NCBI GenBank assembly: GCA_947039395.1
Contig: CAMQYS010000016.1
Span: 1 to 44,414 of the forward strand
Reading direction: 5' to 3'
From: an uncultured Deferribacteraceae bacterium
Lineage (GTDB): Bacteria > Chrysiogenota > Deferribacteres > Deferribacterales > Mucispirillaceae
DNA: 44,414 nt
Shown: positions 18,433 through 28,023 of the stretch, in pieces
Layout of the letters: every line of letters starts with the position of its first letter
Position numbering within the stretch: the first letter of the stretch is position 1
The notes under the pieces: generated by a model
Databases searched by the model: none
What the model was told of the DNA's origin: nothing
What the model saw: the letters and a program-made list of their open reading frames with translations, nothing else
Made by a program: the position numbers and the translations under genes

Positions 18433-19899
18433 ATGTTCATTTTAGGTCGTTTAAAAATAAGTATAGTGATATTATCTTCTATCTTTTCGTTTCTATTAAT
18501 CACAAGTAATGATACAGAGGCGAGTGTTGATCTTAATAAACGTTTTTTCACATCAGCGAAGTCAGGTAATCTTAGAGAGATAGTATCGGTTATTGAGCAA
18601 GGAGTTGATATAAATGTCAAGGATTACGGTGGCTTCACGGCGTTAAGTTATGCAACGGCAAAGGGACATAAAGAGGTTGTAAGTTACCTATTAAAATCAG
18701 GAGTATTAGTTGATCTAGCAGATAATTCAGGTGAGACGCCGTTAATGGTAGCTGCATATAATGGTGATATAGATATAGTTAAGATGTTGATTAGTAAGAA
18801 TGCAAGTATACGAGTTAAGGATAGTTCAGGTTATACGGTACTTATGAATGCAGCTCGTGGTGGACATATAAAGATTGTACGTTTATTAATCAGTAAAGGT
18901 GCAAATATAAATGATTTTGATGAGTATAGTCGAACGGCGTTAATGATGGCATCTGTTGCGGATCATATAGATGTAGTAAGTTACTTAATAGATAACGGTG
19001 CAGATATTGATATTAAGGATAATCAAGGGCGTACGGCTTTATCATATGCTTCAGATCGTGGTTTTATAGATGTAGTGGGTTTATTAGTTGAAGCAGGCGC
19101 AGATGTTAATATTCAAGATAATGATGGAAATACAGCGTTAATTGATGCACTAAATAAGAGTCATTTAGAGACAGTAATTTATCTAGTTAATAATGGTGCA
19201 GAGTTTAGTAATAATGTATATTATCGAGAACAAGTTTTAGATAAAGCACTAGAAGATGGCCGTTACGATATAGTTAGGTATTTAGTAAAGTTAGGAGTGG
19301 TGTTTGATACGAAAAGCAATGATAGTATTACAGCATTGATAAACGTATCTAGTGAGAACGATGAAAAACTTATAAGTTTATTATTAGAGTTAGGAGTTGA
19401 TATAGATGTTATGGATACAGCTGGACGTACAGCGTTAATGTCGGCATTATCAGATGGTACTCTTTACACTGCACGTTTTTTGATTGAGAAAGGAGCAGAT
19501 GTTAATTTACTAAGTATGAATGATCGAACGCCACTTATGATAGCATCAGAGAAAGGTTTAACAGAGGTAATAAGTTTCTTAATTAAGTCGGGTTCTGATA
19601 TTAATATGAGAAATAGTAATGGTAGTACAGCATTGTTAATTGCATCGACAAAAAAGGATATTAATACTATACGATTTTTACTTAAATTAGGTGCAAATAT
19701 AAATGTTCAAACAAATGATGGAGTAACACCATTGATGAATACAGTAGAAGTTGGTAATATTGAAATTGTACAACTGTTAATTGATAAAGGAGCAGATGTT
19801 AAAGCTAAGGATAGTAAAGGTTTAACGGCGTATGATATAGCAAAAGAGAGTGGACATAAAAGTATAGTAAAATATCTAAAAAAACATGGTAGAAGATAG
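18433..19899 (+). CDS. ANK14: secreted ankyrin-repeat protein
   Basis: The start is ATG 18433, with GTGGGG at 18421-18426 upstream acting as the ribosome site; the in-frame GTG there would use the site itself as a start. The 488-residue product has leader MFILGRLKISIVI and SIFSFLL, shared with ANK18, and likely cleavage after TEA. About 13 repeats follow. One, around NNVYYREQVLDKALEDG, departs from the consensus and lacks the TAL.A element. The C-terminal cap ends YLKKHGRR. Confidence 0.93.
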   Translation: MFILGRLKISIVILSSIFSFLLITSNDTEASVDLNKRFFTSAKSGNLREIVSVIEQGVDINVKDYGGFTALSYATAKGHKEVVSYLLKSGVLVDLADNSGETPLMVAAYNGDIDIVKMLISKNASIRVKDSSGYTVLMNAARGGHIKIVRLLISKGANINDFDEYSRTALMMASVADHIDVVSYLIDNGADIDIKDNQGRTALSYASDRGFIDVVGLLVEAGADVNIQDNDGNTALIDALNKSHLETVIYLVNNGAEFSNNVYYREQVLDKALEDGRYDIVRYLVKLGVVFDTKSNDSITALINVSSENDEKLISLLLELGVDIDVMDTAGRTALMSALSDGTLYTARFLIEKGADVNLLSMNDRTPLMIASEKGLTEVISFLIKSGSDINMRNSNGSTALLIASTKKDINTIRFLLKLGANINVQTNDGVTPLMNTVEVGNIEIVQLLIDKGADVKAKDSKGLTAYDIAKESGHKSIVKYLKKHGRR

Positions 19900-19981
19900 T
19901 AGTTGTAAGATCATGTTAAATAAGTTGTTTTCTAGATAATAGAAGTTTATAACGATATGTATTTTAAAAAGAGGGGGAGTT

Positions 19982-21448
19982 ATGTTGGTTTTAAATTGTA
20001 TTAAAAGGTATAGTATTTTCACTTTGTATGTATTTATGTTTATGGTTATAAATATATCGGAGGTTAAGGCTGATAAAAATCTTAATGATATGTATTTTGA
20101 TTCAGCAAAGAAAGGCGATTTAGTAAAGCTTAAATCGTACTTAAAGCAGGGTGTTGATGTTAATGTTAAGGACGAAATAGGCAACACAGCTTTAATATTT
20201 GCAGCAGGTTCTGGACATCTAGATATTGTTAAGTATTTAGTAGATAAAGGTGCAGATATAAATGCAATGACTCATAATGACGAAGATTATCACGATGACT
20301 CTCCCTTATTAATAGCTTCAAAAAATGGACATATAGAGATTGTACGGTTTCTGATTACATCAGGAGTAGATGTTAATCAGAAAACTAATACTCTTCAGAC
20401 AGCCTTGATGAATGTATCTACAAATACAAATTTAGAAGTAGTTAAATATCTAATTGAACATGGTGCAGATGTTAATGCAAAAAACAAGTATGGCTATACG
20501 ATATTAATGAGTTTATCAAGTATACGTCGTAACCCTAAAAATCTAGATATTATTAAATACTTAGTTGATAAAGGTGCAGATATTAATGCTGTAAGTAAAT
20601 ATGATGAAACTGTACTTTTTTATGCTTCTAAATCAGGTAATCTTGAGATTGTAAAATATCTAATAGATAATGGAGCAGACGTTAATGCGAATAAAAGTAA
20701 TGCGTTGGTTGCAGCATCAAAAAATGGACATCTTGATGTTGTACTTTATTTAGTTGAAAAAGGTATCAAGATTAAAGTAAGTGGTAGTCTATCGTTAATA
20801 TCTGCAGTTTATGGTAATCATTTAGATGTTGTAAGTTTTCTAGTTGAGCAAGGTGTTGATGTTAATTATAAGGAAAATGAAACGAGAACAGCACTTATGA
20901 TAGCATCTAATAAAGGGTATTTAGATATTGTTAGTTTTTTAGTAGATAGAGGTGCTGGTATTAATATTAAAGATGAGAGTGGGTATACGGCTTTAATAAG
21001 AGCGTCAGGTGAAGGTCATCTTGATGTTATACGTTTTCTTATTGATAATGGTGCTGATATTAATATCAAAAATAAGTTTGGCTCAACAGCGTTAAGGATA
21101 GCATTAGGTGCAAATCATTTAGATATAGCAACTTACCTTATAGATAAAGGTGCGGATTTTAATGTAAATGATGGTACCCCTTTAATAGAGGCATCACGAA
21201 TAGGTAATATTGATATCTTCAACTTTCTGATTAAAAACAAGGCAAATATTAACGCACAAGATAGTGATGGCTACACTGCATTAATATGGGCATCGTACGC
21301 TAACAGAGTAAAAATAGTGAAATTATTAGTTGAGTTAGGAGCAGATATTAATATTAAAAATAAACATGGCGACACAGCGTTAATGCGAGCAAAATCGCAA
21401 GGGAACAAAACGATCGTTAAATATTTAATACAGAACGGTGCAAGATAG
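19982..21448 (+). CDS. ANK15: secreted ankyrin-repeat protein
   Basis: The 488-residue product is preceded by GAGGGGGAG at 19971-19979, a very G-rich ribosome site. The signal peptide ends in SEVKA before DKNL. About 13 ankyrin repeats follow. Some lack the hairpin (SNALVAAS, GSLSLISAV, NDGTPLIEAS), alternating long and short forms. It is the last gene before the peptidase/dehydrogenase island. A weak hairpin follows at 21451-21479. Confidence 0.93.
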   Translation: MLVLNCIKRYSIFTLYVFMFMVINISEVKADKNLNDMYFDSAKKGDLVKLKSYLKQGVDVNVKDEIGNTALIFAAGSGHLDIVKYLVDKGADINAMTHNDEDYHDDSPLLIASKNGHIEIVRFLITSGVDVNQKTNTLQTALMNVSTNTNLEVVKYLIEHGADVNAKNKYGYTILMSLSSIRRNPKNLDIIKYLVDKGADINAVSKYDETVLFYASKSGNLEIVKYLIDNGADVNANKSNALVAASKNGHLDVVLYLVEKGIKIKVSGSLSLISAVYGNHLDVVSFLVEQGVDVNYKENETRTALMIASNKGYLDIVSFLVDRGAGINIKDESGYTALIRASGEGHLDVIRFLIDNGADINIKNKFGSTALRIALGANHLDIATYLIDKGADFNVNDGTPLIEASRIGNIDIFNFLIKNKANINAQDSDGYTALIWASYANRVKIVKLLVELGADINIKNKHGDTALMRAKSQGNKTIVKYLIQNGAR

Positions 21449-21450
21449 GA

Positions 21451-21479
21451 AATATGATAAATTGTATATGTATCATATT
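21451..21479 (+). terminator. Possible weak hairpin 3' of ANK15
   Basis: A perfect 9-base stem (AATATGATA / TATCATATT) with an 11-base loop begins just after the ANK15 stop. There is no T-run, so it is at best a weak terminator or an mRNA 3'-end stabiliser. Confidence 0.35.
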
Positions 21480-21538
21480 GATAAATCAATTTAGTATTTT
21501 ATAATATTGTTATATATTTGATAAAATTATAATAGTTA

Positions 21539-21567
21539 TTGACGGAGCGATTAAAAACCATTATAAA
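21539..21567 (+). promoter_or_regulatory. Sigma70-type promoter of the P1 peptidase gene
   Basis: TTGACG (21539-21544), a 17-base spacer and TATAAA (21562-21567). Transcription would begin near 21574, about 40 bases before the start codon. This is one of the two best promoter matches in the window and marks the peptidase as its own unit. Confidence 0.75.
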
Positions 21568-21614
21568 AGTACCACATATTTATTATGTAAATATTTTTTT
21601 AAGGAATAAGTTTT

Positions 21615-22769
21615 ATGAAAAAATCAAATGTATTTAGAGTTTTAATGCTCTTCGCTCTATTGATAACACTACCTGTAGCAGTATTCGCAGAGGATGATAA
21701 ACGTGCTAGGGATTACGGTATTACGATAGGTATTTTAGAACCGGGTAAGAACAATGCGATTACAGATGTTAAAGGTGTTAAGGTAGGACAAGTAACACTT
21801 TCATCAGGCGACAATATTCGTACAGGCGTAACGGCTATTCTTCCGTATGATGGCAACATCTATCAGTCAAAAGTTCCAGCAGCAATATATATCGGTAACG
21901 GGTTTGGAAAATTAGCTGGATATTCACAAGTTAAAGAGTTAGGAAATATAGAAACTCCAATCGTATTAACCAACACATTATCGGTTAACGCTGGATTACA
22001 AGGTATAATTGATTACACATTTTCATTTAAAGATAATGGAGAAGTTAAGTCTATAAACGGAATAGTTGGTGAAACTAACGATAGTGGATTAAACGATATT
22101 AGAGGACAACATGTAAAACCATCTGACGTTCTAAAAGCTATTACAACAGCTAAAACAGGAGTAGTAGAAGAGGGTAATGTTGGTGCAGGAACAGGAACTA
22201 AAGCGTTCAACTTTAAAGGTGGAATAGGTACGGCATCAAGAGTGTTACCAAAATCTTTAGGAGGCTACACAGTAGGCGTATTAGTTCAATCAAATTTTGG
22301 TGGAGTTTTATCAGTTGATGGAGTAGAAGTAGGTAAAGAGCTTGGTGGATACTTATTTCAAGAGAGTATAGAATCAGCTGATGGATCAATCATGATAGTT
22401 GTTGCAACTAATGCCCCACTTGATTCAAGAAACTTAGAGCGTGTTGCAAAACGTGCGATGTTAGGACTTGCTAAGGCTGGTGGTATAGCCTCAAACGGTA
22501 GTGGAGATTATGTAATTGCATTTAGTACAGATCCTAAATTACGAGTATCACATAACGCTGATAAATTATCTTTAGAGAAAAAAGCATTACTAAGAAACGA
22601 TGATATGTCAGCGATCTTTTTAGCAACTATTGAAGCAACAGAAGAAGCGATCATCAATTCACTTTTCGCAGCTGAAACAACTAAAGGTATTAATGGAAAA
22701 GTTTTAAATGAGTTACCAGTAGATAAAGTTGTTGAACTATTAAAGAAGCATAATAAAATTACTAAGTAG
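21615..22769 (+). CDS. Secreted P1-family (DmpA/BapA-like, S58) aminopeptidase
   Basis: The 384-residue product has a signal peptide (likely VFA|ED at about 25), so it acts outside the cytoplasm. The N-terminal motif ITDVKGVKVGQVT and the block NTLSVNAGLQ are typical of the DmpA family of N-terminal-nucleophile aminopeptidases, which remove N-terminal residues from small peptides. The family self-cleaves before a Ser/Thr. Here the site is ADG|SIMIVVAT (Gly257-Ser258), giving Ser258 as catalytic nucleophile and leading a beta subunit with the conserved NGSGD at 294-298. AAGGAA precedes the ATG. Substrate preference is not visible. Confidence 0.9.
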   Translation: MKKSNVFRVLMLFALLITLPVAVFAEDDKRARDYGITIGILEPGKNNAITDVKGVKVGQVTLSSGDNIRTGVTAILPYDGNIYQSKVPAAIYIGNGFGKLAGYSQVKELGNIETPIVLTNTLSVNAGLQGIIDYTFSFKDNGEVKSINGIVGETNDSGLNDIRGQHVKPSDVLKAITTAKTGVVEEGNVGAGTGTKAFNFKGGIGTASRVLPKSLGGYTVGVLVQSNFGGVLSVDGVEVGKELGGYLFQESIESADGSIMIVVATNAPLDSRNLERVAKRAMLGLAKAGGIASNGSGDYVIAFSTDPKLRVSHNADKLSLEKKALLRNDDMSAIFLATIEATEEAIINSLFAAETTKGINGKVLNELPVDKVVELLKKHNKITK

Positions 22770-22778
22770 TATAGTTAC

Positions 22779-22982
22779 GAGTTAGAGTTGATTACGAATT
22801 AGTATCGATTGCGAGTTAGCATTGATTACAAAATAGTATTGATTGCGAGTTAGAGTTGATTATAAATTAGCATTAATTACAAAATAGTATTGATTGCGAA
22901 TTAGCATTGATTACAAAATAGTATTAATTACAAACTAGTATTGACTACAAAGTAGTGTTGACTGTAGATTATAATTAATCAC
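22779..22982. repeat. Degenerate 17-bp tandem repeat, about 12 units
   Basis: Units of the form GAGTTAGAGTTGATTAC, GAATTAGTATCGATTGC and AAAATAGTATTGATTGC follow one another from the peptidase stop codon. About 12 copies keep the pattern NNNNTAG-NNTTGATTNC. The last two are strongly degenerated. It lies between the gene and its terminator, so it would be transcribed as part of the 3' untranslated region. Confidence 0.85.
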
Positions 22983-23017
22983 TTAGTACTGATTAAAAAA
23001 TAATTAATATTTCATAT

Positions 23018-23046
23018 AGCTCCCTAATTTTTAGGGGGCTTTTATT
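23018..23046 (+). terminator. Terminator of the P1 peptidase gene
   Basis: The stem AGCTCCCTA / TAGGGGGCT with a short T-rich loop is followed by TTTTATT. It is a good rho-independent terminator on the plus strand. Confidence 0.85.
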
Positions 23047-23175
23047 ATGAATATTTTTAATTTTAGATCATAATTAATAGTAAGTTATGATACATGAATT
23101 ATATATATCTAACTCACTTATAAATAAGAAAATATTCAACTAATATTGCGTAATAATAACAACAATAACAGTAAT
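23047..23175. other. Non-coding AT-rich spacer
   Basis: No gene is seen between the two convergent terminators. The sequence is AT-rich with short AATAATAAC runs near 23148-23170. Confidence 0.5.
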
Positions 23176-23207
23176 AAACCCCATCATAAAGAATTATGAT
23201 AGGGTTT
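23176..23207 (-). terminator. Terminator-like hairpin of the aldehyde dehydrogenase gene
   Basis: A 14-base stem with one mismatch and a 4-base AGAA loop (AAACCCCATCATAA / TTATGATAGGGTTT) lies 36 bases past the minus-strand stop. The T-run is weak on the minus strand (TTTATTACTG), but the stem is long. Confidence 0.7.
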
Positions 23208-23242
23208 AAATATATCAACTACTAATTACTAAGATCAAACTA

Positions 23243-24724
23243 TTATTTTGAAGGATAAAATCCACTAGGTTTATCAGAAAGATTAATCATAATATTTTTA
23301 ACTTGTGTGTAATGTTCTAAAATCATTTTATCTGTTTCTCTACCTATACCAGATGTTTTATATCCACCAAAAGGAGCACCAGCAGGTATAGTATTATAAG
23401 TATTTACCCAGATACGTCCTGACTCAATAGCTTTAGAAACTCTAATTGCTTTATTGATATCTTGAGTCCAAACTCCCCCAGCTAAACCGTATTCACTATC
23501 ATTTGCCATCTTGATAACTTCTTCTTCGGTTTTAAATTTAATAACAGTAGCTACTGGACCAAAGATCTCTTCTTTAGCCACTCTCATACTATTTGTTGCA
23601 TTAGTTATAAGAGTTGGTTCAACGAAAAATCCTTTATCGAGTCCGTTTGTTGTAATTCTTTTACCACCTGTTGCGATAGTTGCTCCCTCTTTTTGAGCTA
23701 TATCAACGTAGCTTAACACTATATCTAACTGCTCCTGAGATGCTAAAGCCCCCATTTGAGTATCAGCTTCCCACGATAAACCAACTTTTATCATCTCAAA
23801 TCTTTTAACAGCTTCAGCGATAAATTTATCGTATATACTTTCATGTACAAACACTCTACTACCAGCACAACAAACTTGTCCTTGATTGAATAGTATACCA
23901 AGTTGTAATCCATCCATTGCCATCTCGAAGTTACAATCATCAAAGAAGATGTTTGCAGATTTTCCACCAAGTTCAAGAGTTGCAGGAATTAATTTATTAG
24001 CGGCAGCTTGTGCAACATTACGTCCAACTTCAGTAGATCCTGTAAAAGCAAGTTTATCTATATCATTATGTTGAAGGATAAACTCTCCAGATTTAGCACC
24101 TGAACCAGTTATAAGGTTAAATACTCCAGCTGGAAGAATACCATCAATCAATTTAGCGAACTCTAAAACACTTAGAGATGTACTTTTAGATGGTTTAAAT
24201 ACACTTGTACAACCACAAGCTAATAATGGAGCTATTTTCCATGCAGCCATTAGTAACGGAAAGTTCCAAGGAACGATTTGTCCAACGACACCGATCGGCT
24301 CTCTAGTTACAATACTTAGCGTATTATTTTGTAGAAACGATGATGATCCTTCTTCTGCAAGAATAACCCCTGCAAAATATCTAAAATGTTCTATAGCCAG
24401 CGGTACATCTACATTCATCGTTTCACGAATAGGTTTCCCGTTATCATAAGTTTCAACCATTGCAAGATGCTCTTTATTTGCTTCCATAACGTCAGCGATT
24501 TTATTAAGCATAGCAGATTTTTCATAAGCACCAACATGTTTCCATGTAGCAAAAGCTTTTCTTGCAGCAGCAACAGCTTTATCTACATCACTTTGAGTAG
24601 CCTCTTCACATGTAGCCAATTTCTCACCATTAGCAGGAGAAAAAGCATCAAAAGTTTTCCCATCAGATGAGCTTACCCATTTACCATCAATATACAATTT
24701 GTAATTTGAATCAATTTTTAACAT
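23243..24724 (-). CDS. NAD(P)-dependent aldehyde dehydrogenase
   Basis: The 493-residue product is full length for the ALDH superfamily and closest in motifs to class 1/2-type enzymes. It oxidises an aldehyde to the acid in the cytoplasm. Seen: VPWNFP (151-156), FTGSTEVG in the nucleotide-binding region (227-234), ELGGKS with general base Glu251, FNQGQVCCAG with catalytic Cys285, EEIFGP (385-390), and PFGGYKTSGIGRE near the end. There is no signal peptide. AAGGAGAGAGG precedes the start. The specific substrate cannot be told. It stands alone on the minus strand within the array. Confidence 0.95.
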   Translation of the reverse strand: MLKIDSNYKLYIDGKWVSSSDGKTFDAFSPANGEKLATCEEATQSDVDKAVAAARKAFATWKHVGAYEKSAMLNKIADVMEANKEHLAMVETYDNGKPIRETMNVDVPLAIEHFRYFAGVILAEEGSSSFLQNNTLSIVTREPIGVVGQIVPWNFPLLMAAWKIAPLLACGCTSVFKPSKSTSLSVLEFAKLIDGILPAGVFNLITGSGAKSGEFILQHNDIDKLAFTGSTEVGRNVAQAAANKLIPATLELGGKSANIFFDDCNFEMAMDGLQLGILFNQGQVCCAGSRVFVHESIYDKFIAEAVKRFEMIKVGLSWEADTQMGALASQEQLDIVLSYVDIAQKEGATIATGGKRITTNGLDKGFFVEPTLITNATNSMRVAKEEIFGPVATVIKFKTEEEVIKMANDSEYGLAGGVWTQDINKAIRVSKAIESGRIWVNTYNTIPAGAPFGGYKTSGIGRETDKMILEHYTQVKNIMINLSDKPSGFYPSK

Positions 24725-24749
24725 AAACCTCTCTCCTTTTTTAAATTAG

Positions 24750-24767
24750 TAATGCATTATAGCATTA
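24750..24767 (-). promoter_or_regulatory. Extended -10 promoter inside an 18-bp dyad, upstream of the ALDH gene
   Basis: On the minus strand TGCTATAAT is an extended -10 box. It sits at the centre of a perfect inverted repeat TAATGC-6-GCATTA covering 24750-24767. Overlap of dyad and -10 box is what a repressor operator would look like. This is inference. Confidence 0.55.
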
Positions 24768-24844
24768 AAACAATATTAATTAAAAGACAATTCTTATCTT
24801 ATTTAGTTCTTTAAGATTATTATTAAATTTTATTTCATATATTC

Positions 24845-24873
24845 TTTACATTCATCTATAAATCAACTATTTT
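24845..24873 (+). promoter_or_regulatory. Candidate promoter for ANK16
   Basis: TTTACA (24845-24850), a 17-base spacer and TATTTT (24868-24873). It is a moderate sigma70 match about 50 bases before the ANK16 start and would begin the second half of the array. Confidence 0.45.
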
Positions 24874-24921
24874 AGAGGTGTACGCTTATTATCTAAATAA
24901 TATATAAAGAGGGTTTTCATA

Positions 24922-27054
24922 GTGACTAAATATCTAATTTTACTATTAATTTTTTTAAGTGTTATAAATGGTTGTAAGAAAAATATTAATACAAACAATC
25001 TTCAAACAGAAAACAGTATAAATACAGAAAGTAATATTAATGCTGATAGTATCCCTCCACAGATTACTGAAAAGGTAGAAGAGGTTCAATCTCCAAGTGT
25101 AGATATTTTTGAAGCATCTATGAGGGGTAATATATTAGAAGTTAAAGAGTTTTTAAAAAACGGTGATGACATCAATAGTAAGATGGATGTTTATTTGCGT
25201 GGCGACGTTACACCGATTGTTTTTGCTGCAGGCGGTGGAAACACAGAGCTTGTTAAATATTTTATTGATGAGGGTGCTGATTTATCGTTAATGAAGATCA
25301 CCGACTGGGCGAAAGCAGGTTTTCTAGATAAAGTTAAAGAGTGTTTAGTAAACGGTGTGGATATAGATACTGTATCAGGAGATGAGGAGTACGGTGGCAC
25401 GTCATTAATGTTTGCAATAGAGCACGAACAATTAGATATCGTTAAATATCTAATTGATGAAGGTGCAGATATTAACTATGATTATATAGAACCATCAATT
25501 CTAATTGCAGCCTCAAAGAGTAATCTTGAAGTTATAAAACTATTAGTAGAGCAAGGTGGAGTTATTATAGATCAAACAGGTAGATATAATACAACAGCGT
25601 TAGCAGTATCAGCAAGTAAGGGAGATTTAGAGATTGTAAAGTATCTGGTTGATAACGGTGCAGATATTAATGCTTATGATAATGTTAATCCGTTAACAGA
25701 AGCTTCATCTAATAATCATTTAGAGGTTGTTAAATATCTAGTTGATCAAGGTGCAGTTATTAATATTAATAACTCATCTAAAGGTGTTGCGTTACAGAAA
25801 TCATTAAGTAACGGACATTTAGATATTGCAGAATATTTACTAGATAAAGGTGCAGATATTAACGCTCAAGGTTACGGTAAAGATACAGCATTAATTATTG
25901 CATCAAGAGAAGGCAATTTTGATATGGTACGTTTTTTAGTTGATAGAGGTGCAGATGTTAATATTAATGATAACGATGGCATAACTGCAATGTTTGAAGC
26001 ATATAGTAGTGGGCATTACGATATTCTTAAATATTTAATAAAGAAAGGTGCTAACATACACGCAAGAAAAAGTATGGAAGCTACTCTACTAATATTAATT
26101 TCACAAAAAGATAACGTAACAGAAGATGATTATGAGGTTGTAGATATTTTAATAAAATCAGATATAAATCTTGATACAAATTATAAAGGCGAGACAGCTT
26201 TAATGTTTGCATCAGAGAAAGGAAATCTAAAATTAGTAGAGTTGCTGATTAAATCAGGTGCAGGTATAAATATATTAGATCGTAATAATTCAAATGCGTT
26301 TCTCAAAGCGTTTGATGGTGAACATAAAGAGGTTATGACTATATTGGTTAAGAGTGGAGCAGATGTAGATAGTAAGAAATTACAATTAATGAGTAAACCT
26401 ACAGCTTTAAGAGAAGCCTCAAGTGCAGGCAATTTTGAACTTGTACGTTTATTAATTGATTTAGGAGCAGATGTAAAAGCTGATAATAGCCACTCATTAA
26501 TGCTTGCATCAAGCACTGGAAATATAGATATTATAAATCTTTTAATTAAGTTAGGATCAGATATAAATATTAAGGATCAAGACGGCTATTCGCTTATACG
26601 CAACGCTACAGATCGAGGTAAAGTTGAAGTTGTTAAAACATTAATTTCTCATGGTGCAGATATTCATGAAAGAAATAAATATGATCAATCTACACTTTTA
26701 ATTAATGCATCAGAGGATAACTATATTGATGTTGTAAAACTTTTAATAGATAAAGGTGCAGATCTAAATGCTAAAGATAAAAAAGGTGAAACAGCGTTAC
26801 TGAAAGCGGTAGATGAAGATCACTATGAAGTTATGAAAGTTTTAGTTGGTGCTGGAGCAAATATAGATACTCCAAACAGTTTAGGCGATACTGCATTGAT
26901 GTTAGCAATAAGTAATAATTTAGAGAGTGTTAAATTTTTAGTTGAAAAAGGTGCTGATATAAATATCAAAAACAGTTACAATCGTACAGCATTAAATATA
27001 GCAGAACGCAAGAAGAAAGAAGATATTGTAGAGTATTTAAAAAGTATAAAATAA
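24922..27054 (+). CDS. ANK16: large ankyrin-repeat lipoprotein with GTG start
   Basis: The 710-residue product starts with GTG at 24922, supported by GAGGG at 24909-24913 and a leader that needs this start. The lipobox is VINGC (Cys18), with an Asn/Thr/Glu linker to about residue 50, then about 20 ankyrin repeats. It includes one Trp-type repeat (ITDWAKAGFLDKV, Trp codon at 25306). Several repeats have shortened or lengthened loops (TEDDYEVVDILIKSD; SKKLQLMSKPTAL). It is the first gene after the island, with its own upstream region, so probably the head of a transcript with ANK17. Confidence 0.93.
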   Translation: MTKYLILLLIFLSVINGCKKNINTNNLQTENSINTESNINADSIPPQITEKVEEVQSPSVDIFEASMRGNILEVKEFLKNGDDINSKMDVYLRGDVTPIVFAAGGGNTELVKYFIDEGADLSLMKITDWAKAGFLDKVKECLVNGVDIDTVSGDEEYGGTSLMFAIEHEQLDIVKYLIDEGADINYDYIEPSILIAASKSNLEVIKLLVEQGGVIIDQTGRYNTTALAVSASKGDLEIVKYLVDNGADINAYDNVNPLTEASSNNHLEVVKYLVDQGAVININNSSKGVALQKSLSNGHLDIAEYLLDKGADINAQGYGKDTALIIASREGNFDMVRFLVDRGADVNINDNDGITAMFEAYSSGHYDILKYLIKKGANIHARKSMEATLLILISQKDNVTEDDYEVVDILIKSDINLDTNYKGETALMFASEKGNLKLVELLIKSGAGINILDRNNSNAFLKAFDGEHKEVMTILVKSGADVDSKKLQLMSKPTALREASSAGNFELVRLLIDLGADVKADNSHSLMLASSTGNIDIINLLIKLGSDINIKDQDGYSLIRNATDRGKVEVVKTLISHGADIHERNKYDQSTLLINASEDNYIDVVKLLIDKGADLNAKDKKGETALLKAVDEDHYEVMKVLVGAGANIDTPNSLGDTALMLAISNNLESVKFLVEKGADINIKNSYNRTALNIAERKKKEDIVEYLKSIK

Positions 27055-27100
27055 GATAAGTAATTAAGTGATTTAAAAAAAAATATGATGAGGTTTGAGA

Positions 27101-27982
27101 ATGCAAAACTTGAGTAAAACAAAAAGTGTATTACTGTTACTATTGATTGTATCAATCGCGGTTGTAAGCTGTATGAAAAGCGAGAAAGAAATTGAAACAA
27201 CTGTTGTAGTTGTAGCGGTAGACAATTCAACAACTACAGAAATAAAATCAGAGAATAAGCCAGATAATATTAGTAATACAGAAAATAATATTGAGTACAC
27301 ACTCACATTAGCAGAGTATATTAAAGAGGGTAATTTAGCAGGTGTTAAAAGTCGTGTTATGCAAGGTGATGATATAAATGCTATTGATAATAATGAAAGC
27401 GTAGCTATCATAAACGCTGCATGGGGTGGACATTTAGATATCGTTAAATACCTTGTATCGGTTGGGGCAGATCCAAGCACTTTTTCATATTATCAAGGAA
27501 CGCCAGCGATCGCTGCTGCATATAACGGCGACTTAGAGATGTTAAAATATTTAGTATCTGTTAACGCTAATTTAGATTATCAAGCAGAAGAAGGATTATC
27601 TGCATTAACTGCTGCGTATGATGAAAATCATCAAGATGTTTTTTATTATCTTGCAGATAACGGTGCTAAGGTTGATATGGTTGGAATGGAAGGAGCTACA
27701 TTATTAAGTATGGCATCAGATATAGGCAGTTTAATGTTGGTAAAGTATTTAATATCTAAAGGTGCAGATGTTAATAATAAAGCAGGTAAAGGTGGTGGTA
27801 TAAGAGCGATACCTTTAGTGGTTGCAATAATAGAGGGACATCTACATGTTATAAAACATCTTATTGATAATGGTGCAGATATTAATATGGTAGGAGAGGT
27901 TACAGGACGTCCAACATCTGATTTTATAGATGAGTTTGGTGGCAAAGAGATCGTAGAATATTTTAATTCAATAACATATTAA
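27101..27982 (+). CDS. ANK17: ankyrin-repeat lipoprotein
   Basis: ATG 27101 is chosen because GAGG at 27090-27093 lies 7 bases upstream. The 293-residue product has leader MQNLSKTKSVLLLLL, lipobox VVSC (Cys24), a Val/Thr/Glu/Asn linker with one NST sequon, and about six repeats. Its C-terminal end (EIVEYFNSITY) is an unusual version of the family cap. The GGIRAIP loop in the fifth repeat is enlarged. It follows ANK16 by 46 bases. Confidence 0.92.
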   Translation: MQNLSKTKSVLLLLLIVSIAVVSCMKSEKEIETTVVVVAVDNSTTTEIKSENKPDNISNTENNIEYTLTLAEYIKEGNLAGVKSRVMQGDDINAIDNNESVAIINAAWGGHLDIVKYLVSVGADPSTFSYYQGTPAIAAAYNGDLEMLKYLVSVNANLDYQAEEGLSALTAAYDENHQDVFYYLADNGAKVDMVGMEGATLLSMASDIGSLMLVKYLISKGADVNNKAGKGGGIRAIPLVVAIIEGHLHVIKHLIDNGADINMVGEVTGRPTSDFIDEFGGKEIVEYFNSITY

Positions 27983-28023
27983 TTATTATAGATAAATATT
28001 TAATAAATAATAAGGTTAGGTTT

